This document shows positions 31,858-40,922 of a stretch of DNA of 64,000 nt, piece after piece (position 1 is the first letter of the stretch; each line of letters begins with the position of its first letter). The stretch covers positions 1 through 64,000 of the forward strand of contig NZ_JBHTLQ010000003.1 in assembly GCF_042679085.1 (NCBI RefSeq). Direction: 5' to 3'. The position numbers and the translations under genes were made by a program. The stretch comes from Phenylobacterium conjunctum (GTDB lineage Bacteria; Pseudomonadota; Alphaproteobacteria; Caulobacterales; Caulobacteraceae). The notes under the pieces are model-generated. The model made no database searches. It was not told the DNA's origin and saw only the letters and a program-made list of their open reading frames with translations.

Positions 31858-34101
31858 ATGGCGGTCCTGGGTCACGATGTAGAGCCGAACTCGCCACGCG
31901 CCGAGCGCGTGGGTCGGCTACTGCAGTCCCGGTATCTGCTCGGCGGGGGCTACGCCCTCGCGGCCGTTCTGACCGGTGTGGCGGTGCTCCTGGCGGCGTC
32001 GCCGCCGGAGACCGGTCCCCTGGCGCCGGCCAGCCGCAATATCCTTGTGATCCTGGGCTTCAACCTGGTCCTGATCCTGGGTCTGGCCGGCATTGTGGGT
32101 CTGCGGCTGCTGGCCCTGCTGGATGCGCAGTCCAGCGACGCCGGCGCCCGGCTGCACCTGCGGTTTGTCACCCTGTTCGCCCTGGCCGCGGTGGCGCCGG
32201 CCGTGGTCGTGGCCCTGTTCTACGGGGTGCTGGTCAATCGCGGCGTGGACAACTGGTTCTCCAGCCGGGTGCAGACCGTGGTGGAGAACTCGGCCACCAT
32301 CTCGCGCTCTTACCTTGAGGATCAGCAGCGCTACATCAGCGACCACGTGGCCCTGATGTCGGCGGACCTCAATCGCGCGGCGCCCGGCCTTGAGGCCAGC
32401 CCCGTCACCTTCAGCCACTTCCTGGCCCAGCAGGCGTCCTACCATGCCTTCCAGGCCGCCTACGTGGTCGACCGCGACGGGCGCATCCTGGCCCGCGCCG
32501 AGGCCGATGACGCGCCGCCCTTCGTCATCCCGCCGCCCTCGCGGTTCAAGGCGGCGGATGAAGGCGACACCATCTCCGCCTCATTTGATCCCAACGACAT
32601 GGTGCGGGCCCTGTACCGTCTGCGGGCCTTTCCTGACGCCTATCTCTATGTGATGCGGCCCCTGGCCAAGGGGATGATCAGCCAGCTGCGCGACGCCGAG
32701 ACCTCGGTCGTGTCCTATCGCGAAGCGGCCCAGAGCCGGGCGCGGATCCAGACCGTGTTCGCCCTGTCCTACGGCGAGACGGCGCTGCTGGTGCTGGTCG
32801 GGGCGGTGTGGCTGGGCATGGCGGCCGCCAACGGCATTTCCGGGCCTGTGGCGCGCCTGGTGCACGCAGCGGGCCGGGTGGCGGCTGGTGACCTGACCGC
32901 ACGGGTCGACACTGATCAGGATCCTGAAGAGATCGCCGTCTTGTCTCGGGCTTTCAACAGCATGACGGGAGATCTTGAGCGTCAGCAGGCGGCGCTGCAT
33001 TCGGCCTCCAACGAAGCCAAGCAGCGCAGCCAGTTCATCGAGACCGTGCTGTCAGAGGTGTCCGCGGGCGTCATCGCCACCGACGGCGAGGGGCGGATCT
33101 CGGCCGCCAACCGCCAGGCGGTGACCCTGCTGGATCTGCCTGGAGACCACGGTCATGGCCGCAGCCTGGACGAGGTGGCGCCGGAATTCTCCGCCGTGGC
33201 CGAGAACGCCCGGATCGCCGGCCTGGCCGAGGAGGAGGTCGATGTGGCGCGCGCCCGCGACATCACCCACCGCCTGAGGGTGCGGGCGAGCCGCACGTCG
33301 GACGGCCTGGTGCTCACCTTTGACGACATCACCCGACTGGTCTCGGCCCAGCGGAACGCCGCCTGGCGCGACGTGGCGCGGCGGATCGCCCACGAGATCA
33401 AGAACCCGCTGACGCCGATCCAGCTGTCTGCCGAGCGCCTGCAACGCAAGTTCCGCAAAGGCGTGCCGGCGGAGGACCTGGAGACCTTCGACCGCTGCAC
33501 GGACACCATCGTGCGCCAGGTCGGCGATATAGGCCGAATGGTCGACGAGTTCTCCTCCTTCGCCCGGATGCCGGCGCCGAAGTTCGCCCGCCACGACGCC
33601 GCCGAGCTTCTGCGCGCCGGGGTTTTCGCCCAGCGGGTGGCGACCCCGGACATCGATGTGGAACTGGTCGAGCCGCTGCCCGAGGTGACGGTGCTGGCTG
33701 ACGGTCGGATGATCGCCCAGGCCCTGACCAACGTCCTGAAGAACGCCTCCGAGGCCGTCGCCGCGCGGGTCGCCGGTGATCCCGAGCCCCGCGGCCGCAT
33801 TGTCGCGGAGCTGATGGTGGACGCCGAGGGCGCGGCGGTGATCGTGGAGGACAACGGCGTCGGCCTGCCTGACAAGGATCGGGACCGGCTGACCGAGCCC
33901 TATGTGACGACGCGCGAGAAGGGCACAGGCCTCGGTCTGGCCATCGTCAAGCGCATCCTCGAAGACCATGGCGGCGAACTGATTCTGACGGACGCGACGC
34001 GCGGGCGAGGGGCCCGGGCGATCCTGCAACTCCCCTCCATGGCGGTGATCCGGACCGGATCGGCGTCGGAGGCGGTCGAGACCAGCGTGGAGGTGGACTG
34101 A
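31858..34101 (+). CDS. ntrY: Sensor kinase NtrY
   Basis: A 747-residue membrane histidine kinase. Three hydrophobic helices lie in the first 120 residues and another near 300-320, with an extracytoplasmic segment between. HAMP (about 320-375), PAS (about 385-490), HisKA with His512 (RRIAHEIKNPLTPIQLSAER) and the ATPase domain (GTGLGLAIVKRILEDHGG) follow in order. NtrY works with NtrX in nitrogen, redox and cell-envelope control in Alphaproteobacteria. ATG at 31858, 66 bases after ntrC. Its TGA overlaps the ntrX ATG by one base. Confidence 0.96.
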   Translation: MAVLGHDVEPNSPRAERVGRLLQSRYLLGGGYALAAVLTGVAVLLAASPPETGPLAPASRNILVILGFNLVLILGLAGIVGLRLLALLDAQSSDAGARLHLRFVTLFALAAVAPAVVVALFYGVLVNRGVDNWFSSRVQTVVENSATISRSYLEDQQRYISDHVALMSADLNRAAPGLEASPVTFSHFLAQQASYHAFQAAYVVDRDGRILARAEADDAPPFVIPPPSRFKAADEGDTISASFDPNDMVRALYRLRAFPDAYLYVMRPLAKGMISQLRDAETSVVSYREAAQSRARIQTVFALSYGETALLVLVGAVWLGMAAANGISGPVARLVHAAGRVAAGDLTARVDTDQDPEEIAVLSRAFNSMTGDLERQQAALHSASNEAKQRSQFIETVLSEVSAGVIATDGEGRISAANRQAVTLLDLPGDHGHGRSLDEVAPEFSAVAENARIAGLAEEEVDVARARDITHRLRVRASRTSDGLVLTFDDITRLVSAQRNAAWRDVARRIAHEIKNPLTPIQLSAERLQRKFRKGVPAEDLETFDRCTDTIVRQVGDIGRMVDEFSSFARMPAPKFARHDAAELLRAGVFAQRVATPDIDVELVEPLPEVTVLADGRMIAQALTNVLKNASEAVAARVAGDPEPRGRIVAELMVDAEGAAVIVEDNGVGLPDKDRDRLTEPYVTTREKGTGLGLAIVKRILEDHGGELILTDATRGRGARAILQLPSMAVIRTGSASEAVETSVEVD

Positions 34102-35492
34102 TGGCGGCTGATGTACTGGTGGTCGATGATGAAGCCGACATCCGCGAGTTGGTGGCCGGCATCCTGACGGATGAGGGTTACGCCGTCCGCACGGCCAATG
34201 ACTCCGAAAGCGCGCTGGCGGCGATCACCGCCCGCAAGCCCGCCCTGATCGTCCTCGATATCTGGATGCAGGGCGGCGGGATGGACGGGCTGGAACTGCT
34301 CGACCTCGTCAAGACACTGGATGGCGACCTGCCGGTGATCATGATTTCCGGGCACGGCAACATCGAGACGGCGGTCAGCGCCATCAAGCGCGGCGCCTAT
34401 GAGTTCCTCGAAAAGCCGTTCAAGTCGGACCGGCTGCTGCTGGTGGTGGAGCGCGCCCTGGAGGCCGCCAACCTGAAGCGGGAGAACCGGCGGCTGCGCG
34501 CCCAGACGATCACGCCCGATGGCCTGATCGGCAAGTCGATGGCGACCCAGCAGCTCCGCGGCCTGATCGGCAAGCTGGCCGGCGCCAACAGCCGGGTGAT
34601 GATCTCGGGCCCGCCGGGCGCAGGCAAGGAGACCGTGGCTCGGCTGATCCACGGGGCGAGCCCTCGGGCCCGTAACGAGTTCGTGGTGATCAGCGCCGCC
34701 GGCATGACGCCGGAGCGGGTGGACAGCGAGCTGTTCGGCGAGGAGGCCGAGGGCGGCCGGCCTGCCAAGATCGGCGTGTTCGAACGCGCCCATGGCGGCA
34801 CCCTCTATCTCGACGAAGTGGCCGACATGCCGCGCGAGACCCAGAGCCGTATCCTGCGGGTGCTGGTGGAGCAGCGGTTCCGCCGGGTCGGCGGGGCGGC
34901 GGATGTCCAGGTGGACGTGCGGGTGGTGTCCTCTACCTGCCGCGACCTGCGCGAGGAGATCGCGGTGGGCCGGTTCCGCGAGGACCTGTTCCATCGCCTG
35001 AACGTCGTGCCGGTGTCGGTGCCGGGGCTGTCCGAGCGCCGTGAGGATATCCCGGAGCTGGTGGACTACTTCATCCAGCGGATCTGCGAGGCCACCGGCA
35101 TGGCCAAGCGGCGGCTGGCCGATGACGCCCTGGCGACCCTGCAGGTGCGCTCCTGGCCGGGCAATCTCAGCCAGCTGCGGAACAATATCGAGCGGATGCT
35201 GATCCTGGCCTCGGGCGACCCGTCCGAGCCGATCACCGCCGACATGCTGCCCAGCGACTCGGTTCAGTCGGACAGCAACTCCAGCATGGGAGCCGAACGG
35301 ATCATCTCCCTCCCGCTGCGCGAGGCCCGCGAGGTGTTCGAGCGGGAATACCTGAACGCTCAGATGCTGCGCTTCTCCGGCAACATCTCGCGCACCGCCG
35401 CCTTCATCGGCATGGAGCGCTCGGCCCTGCACCGGAAGCTGAAATCCCTGGGGCTCTCCGGAGCCCGCCCCCTGGAAGAAGAGGACGCCTGA
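34101..35492 (+). CDS. ntrX: Response regulator NtrX lacking the GAFTGA loop
   Basis: A 463-residue regulator. The receiver has the acidic trio Asp9-Asp10-Glu11 and Asp53 (IVLDIWMQ). The AAA+ domain has Walker A SGPPGAGKETVARLI (Lys176) and Walker B LYLDEVADMP. As in this operon's NtrC, the GAFTGA loop is absent: ELFGEEAEGGRPAKIGVFER stands in its place. The C-terminal helix-turn-helix is SRTAAFIGMERSALHRKLKS. It should be phosphorylated by NtrY, and probably does not activate sigma-54 directly. Coupled to ntrY (TGATG) and to the next gene (TGATG). Confidence 0.95.
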   Translation: MAADVLVVDDEADIRELVAGILTDEGYAVRTANDSESALAAITARKPALIVLDIWMQGGGMDGLELLDLVKTLDGDLPVIMISGHGNIETAVSAIKRGAYEFLEKPFKSDRLLLVVERALEAANLKRENRRLRAQTITPDGLIGKSMATQQLRGLIGKLAGANSRVMISGPPGAGKETVARLIHGASPRARNEFVVISAAGMTPERVDSELFGEEAEGGRPAKIGVFERAHGGTLYLDEVADMPRETQSRILRVLVEQRFRRVGGAADVQVDVRVVSSTCRDLREEIAVGRFREDLFHRLNVVPVSVPGLSERREDIPELVDYFIQRICEATGMAKRRLADDALATLQVRSWPGNLSQLRNNIERMLILASGDPSEPITADMLPSDSVQSDSNSSMGAERIISLPLREAREVFEREYLNAQMLRFSGNISRTAAFIGMERSALHRKLKSLGLSGARPLEEEDA

Positions 35493-36355
35493 TGGGCCGC
35501 ATCGCCTATGTGAACGGAGCCTTCGAGCGTCATGGCGACGCCGTGGTCCATATTGAGGACCGGGGCTACCAGTTGGCCGATGCGGTCTACGAGGTCTGGG
35601 CGCTGTTCGACGGCAAGCTGGCCGATCCGGAGGGGCATTTCGCGCGGCTGGAACGCAGCCTGTCGGAACTGCGGATCGACATGCCCATGTCGCGGGCGGC
35701 CCTGACCGTGGTGCTGCGCGAGGCGGTGCGCCGCAATCGCGTGAAGGAGGGCCTGGTCTATCTGCAGGTCAGCCGTGGCGTCGCGCCCCGCGACCACGCG
35801 TTCCCCACCGATCCGACCCCGCCCAGCGTGGTCATCACCGTTAAGGGCGTGGACCGCGCGGCGACCGAGGCCAAGGCCGCCAAGGGCGTCTCGGTGATCA
35901 CCACCCAGGAGAACCGCTGGGGGCGGTGCGACATCAAGACGGTCGGCCTTCTGCCCAACGCGCTGGCCAAGCAGGCGGCGCGGGAGAAGGGGGCGGCCGA
36001 GGCCTGGTTCGTCGATGAGCTGGGCTTCGTCACCGAAGGCGCGTCGTCCAACGCCTGGATTGTGGATCGCGACGGGACCCTGCGGACGCGGGACACCAAC
36101 GCCAACATCCTGCGCGGCGTCACCCGTCACACCCTGTTGGACCTGATCCGCGATCAGGGGCTGAAGGTGGACGAGCGTCCGTTCACGCCGGCCGAGGCCC
36201 TGGCGGCCTCCGAAGCCTTCATCACGGGCGCGGGCTCTCTCGTGCTGCCGGTCGTGGCGGTCGACGGCAAACCGGTTGGCGATGGAAAGGTCGGGCCGGT
36301 GGCGAAGCGGCTGCGCAGCCTCTATATCGAGCGCGCGCGGGCGACCGCGATCTAG
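35492..36355 (+). CDS. dat: D-amino-acid aminotransferase (PLP fold type IV)
   Basis: A 287-residue class IV aminotransferase. The PLP lysine is Lys149 in RCDIKTVGLLPNALAKQAA, a signature of D-amino-acid transaminase, and TEGASSNAWIV is the conserved region binding the cofactor phosphate. DAAT makes or uses D-alanine and D-glutamate with 2-oxoacids. The ATG overlaps the ntrX stop by one base, so it is part of the ntr operon, tying D-amino-acid supply to nitrogen control. Branched-chain aminotransferase or aminodeoxychorismate lyase are related alternatives, but the Lys motif favours Dat. Confidence 0.9.
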   Translation: MGRIAYVNGAFERHGDAVVHIEDRGYQLADAVYEVWALFDGKLADPEGHFARLERSLSELRIDMPMSRAALTVVLREAVRRNRVKEGLVYLQVSRGVAPRDHAFPTDPTPPSVVITVKGVDRAATEAKAAKGVSVITTQENRWGRCDIKTVGLLPNALAKQAAREKGAAEAWFVDELGFVTEGASSNAWIVDRDGTLRTRDTNANILRGVTRHTLLDLIRDQGLKVDERPFTPAEALAASEAFITGAGSLVLPVVAVDGKPVGDGKVGPVAKRLRSLYIERARATAI

Positions 36356-36372
36356 AACCTCACTGCGCGATT

Positions 36373-36446
36373 GCGCCGGTTACAGCCGGCGCGCTAGCGT
36401 GACCTTGCGTGTGTGGGAGCGATGTCGCTCCCGAACCCAAAAAAAA
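36373..36446 (+). promoter_or_regulatory. hfq leader: two hairpins and an A8 tract
   Basis: Between dat and hfq, two perfect 7-bp hairpins are followed by eight A residues. The first pairs GCGCCGG (36373-36379) with CCGGCGC (36386-36392). The second pairs GGGAGCG (36415-36421) with CGCTCCC (36426-36432) over an ATGT loop. The A tract (36439-36446) runs into AAGGG, the likely ribosome site. Hfq binds A-rich RNA through its distal face, so feedback on its own mRNA is possible; this is inference. Confidence 0.55.
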
Positions 36447-36458
36447 GGGCGACAAGCC

Positions 36459-36707
36459 ATGTCGAACGAGAAGAAGCAAAACCTCCAGGACACGTTCCTG
36501 AACAGCGTGCGGAAGTCGAAGACGCCGCTGACCATCTTCCTGGTGAACGGCGTAAAGCTTCAGGGTGTGGTGAGCTGGTTCGATAATTTCTGCGTTCTTC
36601 TGCGTCGCGATGGCCAGTCCCAGCTGGTCTACAAGCACGCGATCTCCACCATCATGCCGGCCCAGCCCGTTCAGCTGTATGAGCCGGCGGAAGACGAGTC
36701 GGATTGA
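36459..36707 (+). CDS. hfq: RNA chaperone Hfq
   Basis: An 82-residue Hfq, the hexameric Sm-like protein that pairs small RNAs with mRNAs. Sm1 (TPLTIFLVNGVKLQGVVSWF) and Sm2 (LVYKHAISTIMP with the YKH motif) are complete; the C-terminal tail is short and acidic, as in other Alphaproteobacteria. The ATG at 36459 follows AAGGGCGACA. The hfq-hflX link is widely conserved, and its TGA overlaps the hflX TTG start. The A-rich leader may be a self-binding site. Confidence 0.98.
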   Translation: MSNEKKQNLQDTFLNSVRKSKTPLTIFLVNGVKLQGVVSWFDNFCVLLRRDGQSQLVYKHAISTIMPAQPVQLYEPAEDESD

Positions 36708-38017
36708 GTTCAAAATCCATAGACCGGTCGGCGCCCGTCCAGGGCGCCATCGTCATCCATCCCGAACGTGACGACCGCGGCGCGGATCGCAGCGGTGAAG
36801 CACGTCTGGAGGAAGCCATCGGCCTAGCCCTGGCGCTGGATCTCGAGGTGCGCGAAGCGATTGTCGCGCCCTTGCGAAAACTCACGCCTGCGACCCTGTT
36901 CGGCAGCGGCAAGGTCGAGGAGATCCACGCCCTGTGCGAGGCCGCGGACGTCAGCGTCGCCGTGGTCGACGACAGCCTGACGCCGGTCCAGCAGCGCAAT
37001 CTGGAGAAGGCCTGGGGGGTCAAGGTCATCGACCGGACCGGCCTGATTCTGGAGATCTTCGCCCGTCGCGCCCGGACCCGCGAAGGTCGGCTGCAGGTTG
37101 AGCTCGCGCGGCTGAGTTATGAGCGCTCGCGGCTGGTTCGCACCTGGACCCACCTGGAGCGCCAGCGCGGCGGCTTCGGGGTCATGGGCGGGCCGGGTGA
37201 AACCCAGATTGAGACGGACCGCCGGCTCATCGCCGAGAAGATCGGCAAGCTGAAGCGCGACCTGACCGAGGTGCGCCGCACCCGGACCCTGCAGCGCTCG
37301 GCGCGCCAGCGCGCGCCCGTGCCATCGGTCGCCCTGGTCGGCTACACCAACGCCGGCAAGTCGACCCTGTTCAACCGGCTGACCGCGTCGGACGTGGTCG
37401 CCCAGGACATGCTGTTCGCGACCTTGGATCCCACCTTGCGGACCCTGAAGCTGCCCGATGGGCGGCCCTGCATCCTGTCCGACACCGTGGGCTTCATCTC
37501 TGACCTGCCGCACGAGTTGGTCGAGGCGTTCCGGGCGACCCTGGAGGAGGTGAAGGAGGCTGACGTCATCCTGCATGTCCGCGACCTCGCCAATCCAGAC
37601 ACTGAGGCCCAGGCCAAGGATGTGCGCACCGTGCTGTCCCGCCTCGATGTCGAGCTCGATGAGCGCCGGCTGATCGAGGTCTGGAACAAGATCGACCTCC
37701 TGGACGGCGAGGCCAAGGCCGAGGTGCTGGGGGACGCGCGCCGCCGCTTTCCGCGCGCGGTCGCGGTCTCCGCCGTCACCGGCGAAGGCCTGGACCTGCT
37801 GCTGGAAACGGTCGCCGGCCTGGTGGACGAAGCGCCGCCGGTGGAGGTGCATGCGCCGGCCGGGGAGGGCGCGGCCATCGCCTGGCTGTATCGTCACGGC
37901 CGGGTGATCGCCCGCGAGACCCATGACGACGGCGGCGTTCGGCTGGAGGTCAGTCTCAGCCCGCAGGCGCTGGGCCAGTTCGAGCAGCTCTTCCCGCAGG
38001 CCGAGCTGCGCCACTGA
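36704..38017 (+). CDS. hflX: GTPase HflX
   Basis: A 437-residue Obg-class GTPase that binds the 50S subunit and splits stalled ribosomes. The HflX N-terminal domain (about 1-190, with ATLFGSGKVEEI and RGGFGVMGGPGETQIETDRR) precedes the G domain with GYTNAGKSTLFNRLT (G1), DTVGFISDLPHELVEAF (G3) and NKIDL (G4). The start is TTG at 36704, overlapping the hfq stop (TTGA), a rare codon but in the conserved place. Convergent mazG ends 7 bases away. Confidence 0.96.
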   Translation: MSSKSIDRSAPVQGAIVIHPERDDRGADRSGEARLEEAIGLALALDLEVREAIVAPLRKLTPATLFGSGKVEEIHALCEAADVSVAVVDDSLTPVQQRNLEKAWGVKVIDRTGLILEIFARRARTREGRLQVELARLSYERSRLVRTWTHLERQRGGFGVMGGPGETQIETDRRLIAEKIGKLKRDLTEVRRTRTLQRSARQRAPVPSVALVGYTNAGKSTLFNRLTASDVVAQDMLFATLDPTLRTLKLPDGRPCILSDTVGFISDLPHELVEAFRATLEEVKEADVILHVRDLANPDTEAQAKDVRTVLSRLDVELDERRLIEVWNKIDLLDGEAKAEVLGDARRRFPRAVAVSAVTGEGLDLLLETVAGLVDEAPPVEVHAPAGEGAAIAWLYRHGRVIARETHDDGGVRLEVSLSPQALGQFEQLFPQAELRH

Positions 38018-38023
38018 AGCGGG

Positions 38024-38809
38024 CTATTCGGCCGCCTTGGCCGCGTTCCACAGGGCGTCCATCTCGGCCAGGTCCGACTGTTCCGGCGTCTTGCCCCGCT
38101 CGCGCAGGGCCGCTTCGATGTACTGGAAGCGCCGGGTGAACTTGGCGTTGGTGGCGCGCAGGGCGTCCTCGGGCTCGATGTCCAGGGTGCGGGCGATGTT
38201 GGCCACCACGAACAGCACATCGCCCAGCTCGGCGCGGGCCTTGTCCATGTCGCCGGCCGCGATCTCGACCTCGAGTTCGCCGACCTCCTCGTGCAGCTTT
38301 TCCAGCACCTTAGTGATGCTGGGCCAGACGAAGCCGACGCGGGCGGCGCGCTTGGACAGCTTCGTGGCCCGGGTCAGGGCCGGCAGGCCCACGGGCACGT
38401 CGTCCAGCAGGCTGGCGGTCTTGCCCTTTTCCGCCCGCTCCTGGGCCTTGATCACCTCCCAGGCGTCGGTCTGCTCGGCGCTGGTTCGATGGTCAGCCTC
38501 GCCGAACACATGCGGGTGCCGGCGGATCATCTTGGCGACGATGGCCTCGACCACGTCGTCAAAGGCGAAGGCGCCCTGTTCCTCGGCCATCCGCGAATGG
38601 AAGACCACCTGGAACAACAGGTCGCCCAGCTCCTCGCGCAGGTCCTTCAGGTCGCCTCGCTCGATGGCGTCTGCGACCTCATAGGCTTCCTCCACCGTGT
38701 AGGGCGCGATGGTGGCGAAGGTCTGCTCCAGATCCCAGGGGCAGCCGCCCTCAGGGGCGCGCAGCCGCGCCATGATCTCCAGCAGGCGGTCGATCGGCCG
38801 TTCGGTCAT
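38024..38809 (-). CDS. mazG: Nucleoside triphosphate pyrophosphohydrolase MazG
   Basis: A 261-residue two-domain MazG that hydrolyses NTPs and dNTPs to monophosphates and may lower ppGpp or clear damaged nucleotides. The N-terminal half has GCPWDLEQTFATIAPYTVEE and the metal-binding ELGDLLFQVVFHSRMAEE; the second half repeats the pattern in ELGDVLFVVANIAR. The tandem domains and length match E. coli MazG. ATG at 38809, 3 bases after the upstream MFS gene on the same strand. No MazE/MazF toxin genes adjoin. Confidence 0.95.
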   Translation of the reverse strand: MTERPIDRLLEIMARLRAPEGGCPWDLEQTFATIAPYTVEEAYEVADAIERGDLKDLREELGDLLFQVVFHSRMAEEQGAFAFDDVVEAIVAKMIRRHPHVFGEADHRTSAEQTDAWEVIKAQERAEKGKTASLLDDVPVGLPALTRATKLSKRAARVGFVWPSITKVLEKLHEEVGELEVEIAAGDMDKARAELGDVLFVVANIARTLDIEPEDALRATNAKFTRRFQYIEAALRERGKTPEQSDLAEMDALWNAAKAAE

Positions 38810-38812
38810 GGC

Positions 38813-40216
38813 CTATTCTGCAGGCCGGCCGATGGGGTGGATCTCTTCGGCGAACTTGGGGTCCGAGGCCATCTCCGGGGCGGCCATGGCCAGGTCATGC
38901 TCGTCCAGGGCCGCGCGGATTTCCGCATGCCGCTCGGCGGTCAGGCTGTAGCGGGAGATCAGGGCGCTGGCGAGCACCGCCAGGGCCGCGGGGGCGACGG
39001 TGAACATCCAGGCCAGGGCCGTCAGCCCTTCCTGCCCGTGGGTCTTTGGATCGAAGCCGAACAGGCTCAGCAGCTTGAAGCTGACCCCGACGGCCACGGC
39101 CGAGCCGATCTTCACCGTGCCGGTGAGCAGGGCGTAGAGCAGGCCCGTGCGGTCGATGCGGGTCTCGAGGCGCACCTCGTCGCTGACGTCGGCCATCATG
39201 GCCCGCAGCAGGAAGGCGCCGGCGGAATAGGGCAGGCCGGCCACGAACATCATGACGCCGGCGATCAGCGCCATGCCCGGCGGGATCGCGATCACGCTGA
39301 CGGCGATCAGGGCGTAGAACAGACCCGAGACGGCCAGGGCGCGGTGCTTGCCGATCTTGTAGGCCATTCGGGTCCAGATGGGCGCGCCCACCAGACCGCC
39401 GATGAAGTAGGCGAGCAGCAGGGCGCTGGCGGTCGTCTTGTCGAACGCCTTCACCCGCGTGAAAAAGAAGAAGAACAGGGCGCCGGTGATGGCCGGACCG
39501 GTGCCGACCAGGAAGTCCACGATCAGCAGCCGCGCCACCGCCGGCCGCTTCAGGAGCTTGAAGTATTCGCCCAGGCCCGCATGGTCCGGCTTGGAGGCGA
39601 CCAGCGGCTCCGGCGCGCGCCAGATGGCCAGGGCGACGGTGATGGGCAGCAGCAGAATCACGAACCACCCCATGGCGCCCACCGCGGCGGCGTGACCCTT
39701 GACCCCCAGGCTCGGCAGCAGGGCAGGCAGGGTCAGGACGAGGATCATCCCCACCACATTGGCGCCCTGCCACCAGGCATAGATGCGCGAGCGCTGGTCA
39801 TAGGCGCCGGACATGGCCGCGCCCCAGGCCAACTGAGACAGGCTGGAGATCGAGACCCCGGCGTAGAGCACCAGCAGCCAGGCCCAGAGGTAGAAGGTGT
39901 TCACTCCCGGCTTGGCCATGAACAGCATGTAGGTGGCCAGCATCAGGATCGGCGCCGACAGGGCGAACCAGGGCCGGAAGCGACCGAACCTCGTACGGGT
40001 CCGGTCCATGACGCCGCCGATGAACGGGTCGAACGCCATGTCCAACAGGCGCACCATCATGAAGGCGAAGCCCACCTGGCTGAGGTTCAGCCCGATCTCG
40101 CTGGCGTAGAATTCCGGCAGGTAGACGACGAGGGGCAGGCCCAGGCCCGCCAAGGGCAGGCAGGGTGCGGCATAGGCCGCCAGGGTCCAACTTGATCGCC
40201 GCTCGGCCTTCGCCAT
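38813..40216 (-). CDS. GPH-family sugar:cation symporter (MFS)
   Basis: A 467-residue transporter with about 12 membrane helices. The family signature GGVMDRTRTRFGRFRPW near residues 61-77 identifies the glycoside-pentoside-hexuronide (GPH) group, which imports sugars or glycosides with H+ or Na+. GALFFFFFTRVKAFDKTTAS marks the central region. The substrate is not evident; no glycosidase or sugar regulator is next to it. The ATG at 40216 is followed 3 bases after its stop by mazG, which may be cotranscribed. Confidence 0.88.
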   Translation of the reverse strand: MAKAERRSSWTLAAYAAPCLPLAGLGLPLVVYLPEFYASEIGLNLSQVGFAFMMVRLLDMAFDPFIGGVMDRTRTRFGRFRPWFALSAPILMLATYMLFMAKPGVNTFYLWAWLLVLYAGVSISSLSQLAWGAAMSGAYDQRSRIYAWWQGANVVGMILVLTLPALLPSLGVKGHAAAVGAMGWFVILLLPITVALAIWRAPEPLVASKPDHAGLGEYFKLLKRPAVARLLIVDFLVGTGPAITGALFFFFFTRVKAFDKTTASALLLAYFIGGLVGAPIWTRMAYKIGKHRALAVSGLFYALIAVSVIAIPPGMALIAGVMMFVAGLPYSAGAFLLRAMMADVSDEVRLETRIDRTGLLYALLTGTVKIGSAVAVGVSFKLLSLFGFDPKTHGQEGLTALAWMFTVAPAALAVLASALISRYSLTAERHAEIRAALDEHDLAMAAPEMASDPKFAEEIHPIGRPAE

Positions 40217-40295
40217 GTCTTTCGCCCCCTGTCGCCGGTCGCCCTCGCCGGCTTAGGCGCGGATGAGACCCCGGCCGGCCCCAGGAGGCAAGCGG

Positions 40296-40781
40296 TTAGC
40301 GGTCCGGTCCCGCGTCTCCGCGCGACAGGCGGTCCGCAAGCCGGCCAAAAGCCCGGTCCGCGTCGCCCCAGGTGGGCTGATACCAGGCGTTTCGGATGTC
40401 GGTCTCATACCACTGATAGCTGACAGGCGTCACCGAACCGTCCGCGGCGGTCGCAGATCCGGTGACTCGCGCGCCGCCCACGCTGAAGCTTTGGTAGGAG
40501 AGGCCGGGCTTGTCGCCCAGTTGCTTGAAGGTCGGCCGATTGGGCTTCACGTCATCCAGGGTCAGGTCGACCTGGGCGCCCTGGAGCGCGCCGGTCCGGT
40601 CGAGCTTGCGCGCCACGGTCTGGCGCAGGGATTCGGCCACCCGGTCGACCTCGGCGACCCCATAGGTTTCCGCCGCCGCCTTCCGCACGGCGGGGGACAG
40701 GTTCACGGTGACGGTGGGCGGCGCGGCCACGGCGCTGGTGGCGGCGCCGGCGGCCAACAGGGACACAAGGAGCAGACGCAT
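40296..40781 (-). CDS. Exported hypothetical protein
   Basis: A 161-residue protein I do not recognise. The first 19 residues form a Sec signal peptide (LLLVSLLAAGAATSAVA) ending at AAPP. The mature part mixes beta-type segments (TVTVNLSPAVRKAA, DLTLDDVKPNRP) with a Trp/Tyr-rich C terminus (YQWYETDIRNAWYQP), suggesting a small periplasmic fold. The ATG at 40781 has AGGAG upstream on the minus strand. It lies 80 bases downstream of the MFS gene's start and is not clearly linked to it. Confidence 0.72.
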   Translation of the reverse strand: MRLLLVSLLAAGAATSAVAAPPTVTVNLSPAVRKAAAETYGVAEVDRVAESLRQTVARKLDRTGALQGAQVDLTLDDVKPNRPTFKQLGDKPGLSYQSFSVGGARVTGSATAADGSVTPVSYQWYETDIRNAWYQPTWGDADRAFGRLADRLSRGDAGPDR

Positions 40782-40922
40782 GGGGACTCCTTAGATCAGG
40801 TGATTTGAGAATTGCACGCCGGACTTATGGCGGGACAATGGCGCGCGGGACGTTCGCCGCTATAAGTCGAACCTAACGATCGGTAGGGCGGCGACTCGCC
40901 CCTGGGTTTGCGGGAGAGCGGC

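Noticed and set aside
38291..40195. 634-residue plus-strand frame opposite mazG and the GPH transporter
   Set aside because: It is a GC-bias shadow. The minus-strand frames match known families and the plus-strand product is low-complexity Gly/His/Gln-rich without any domain.
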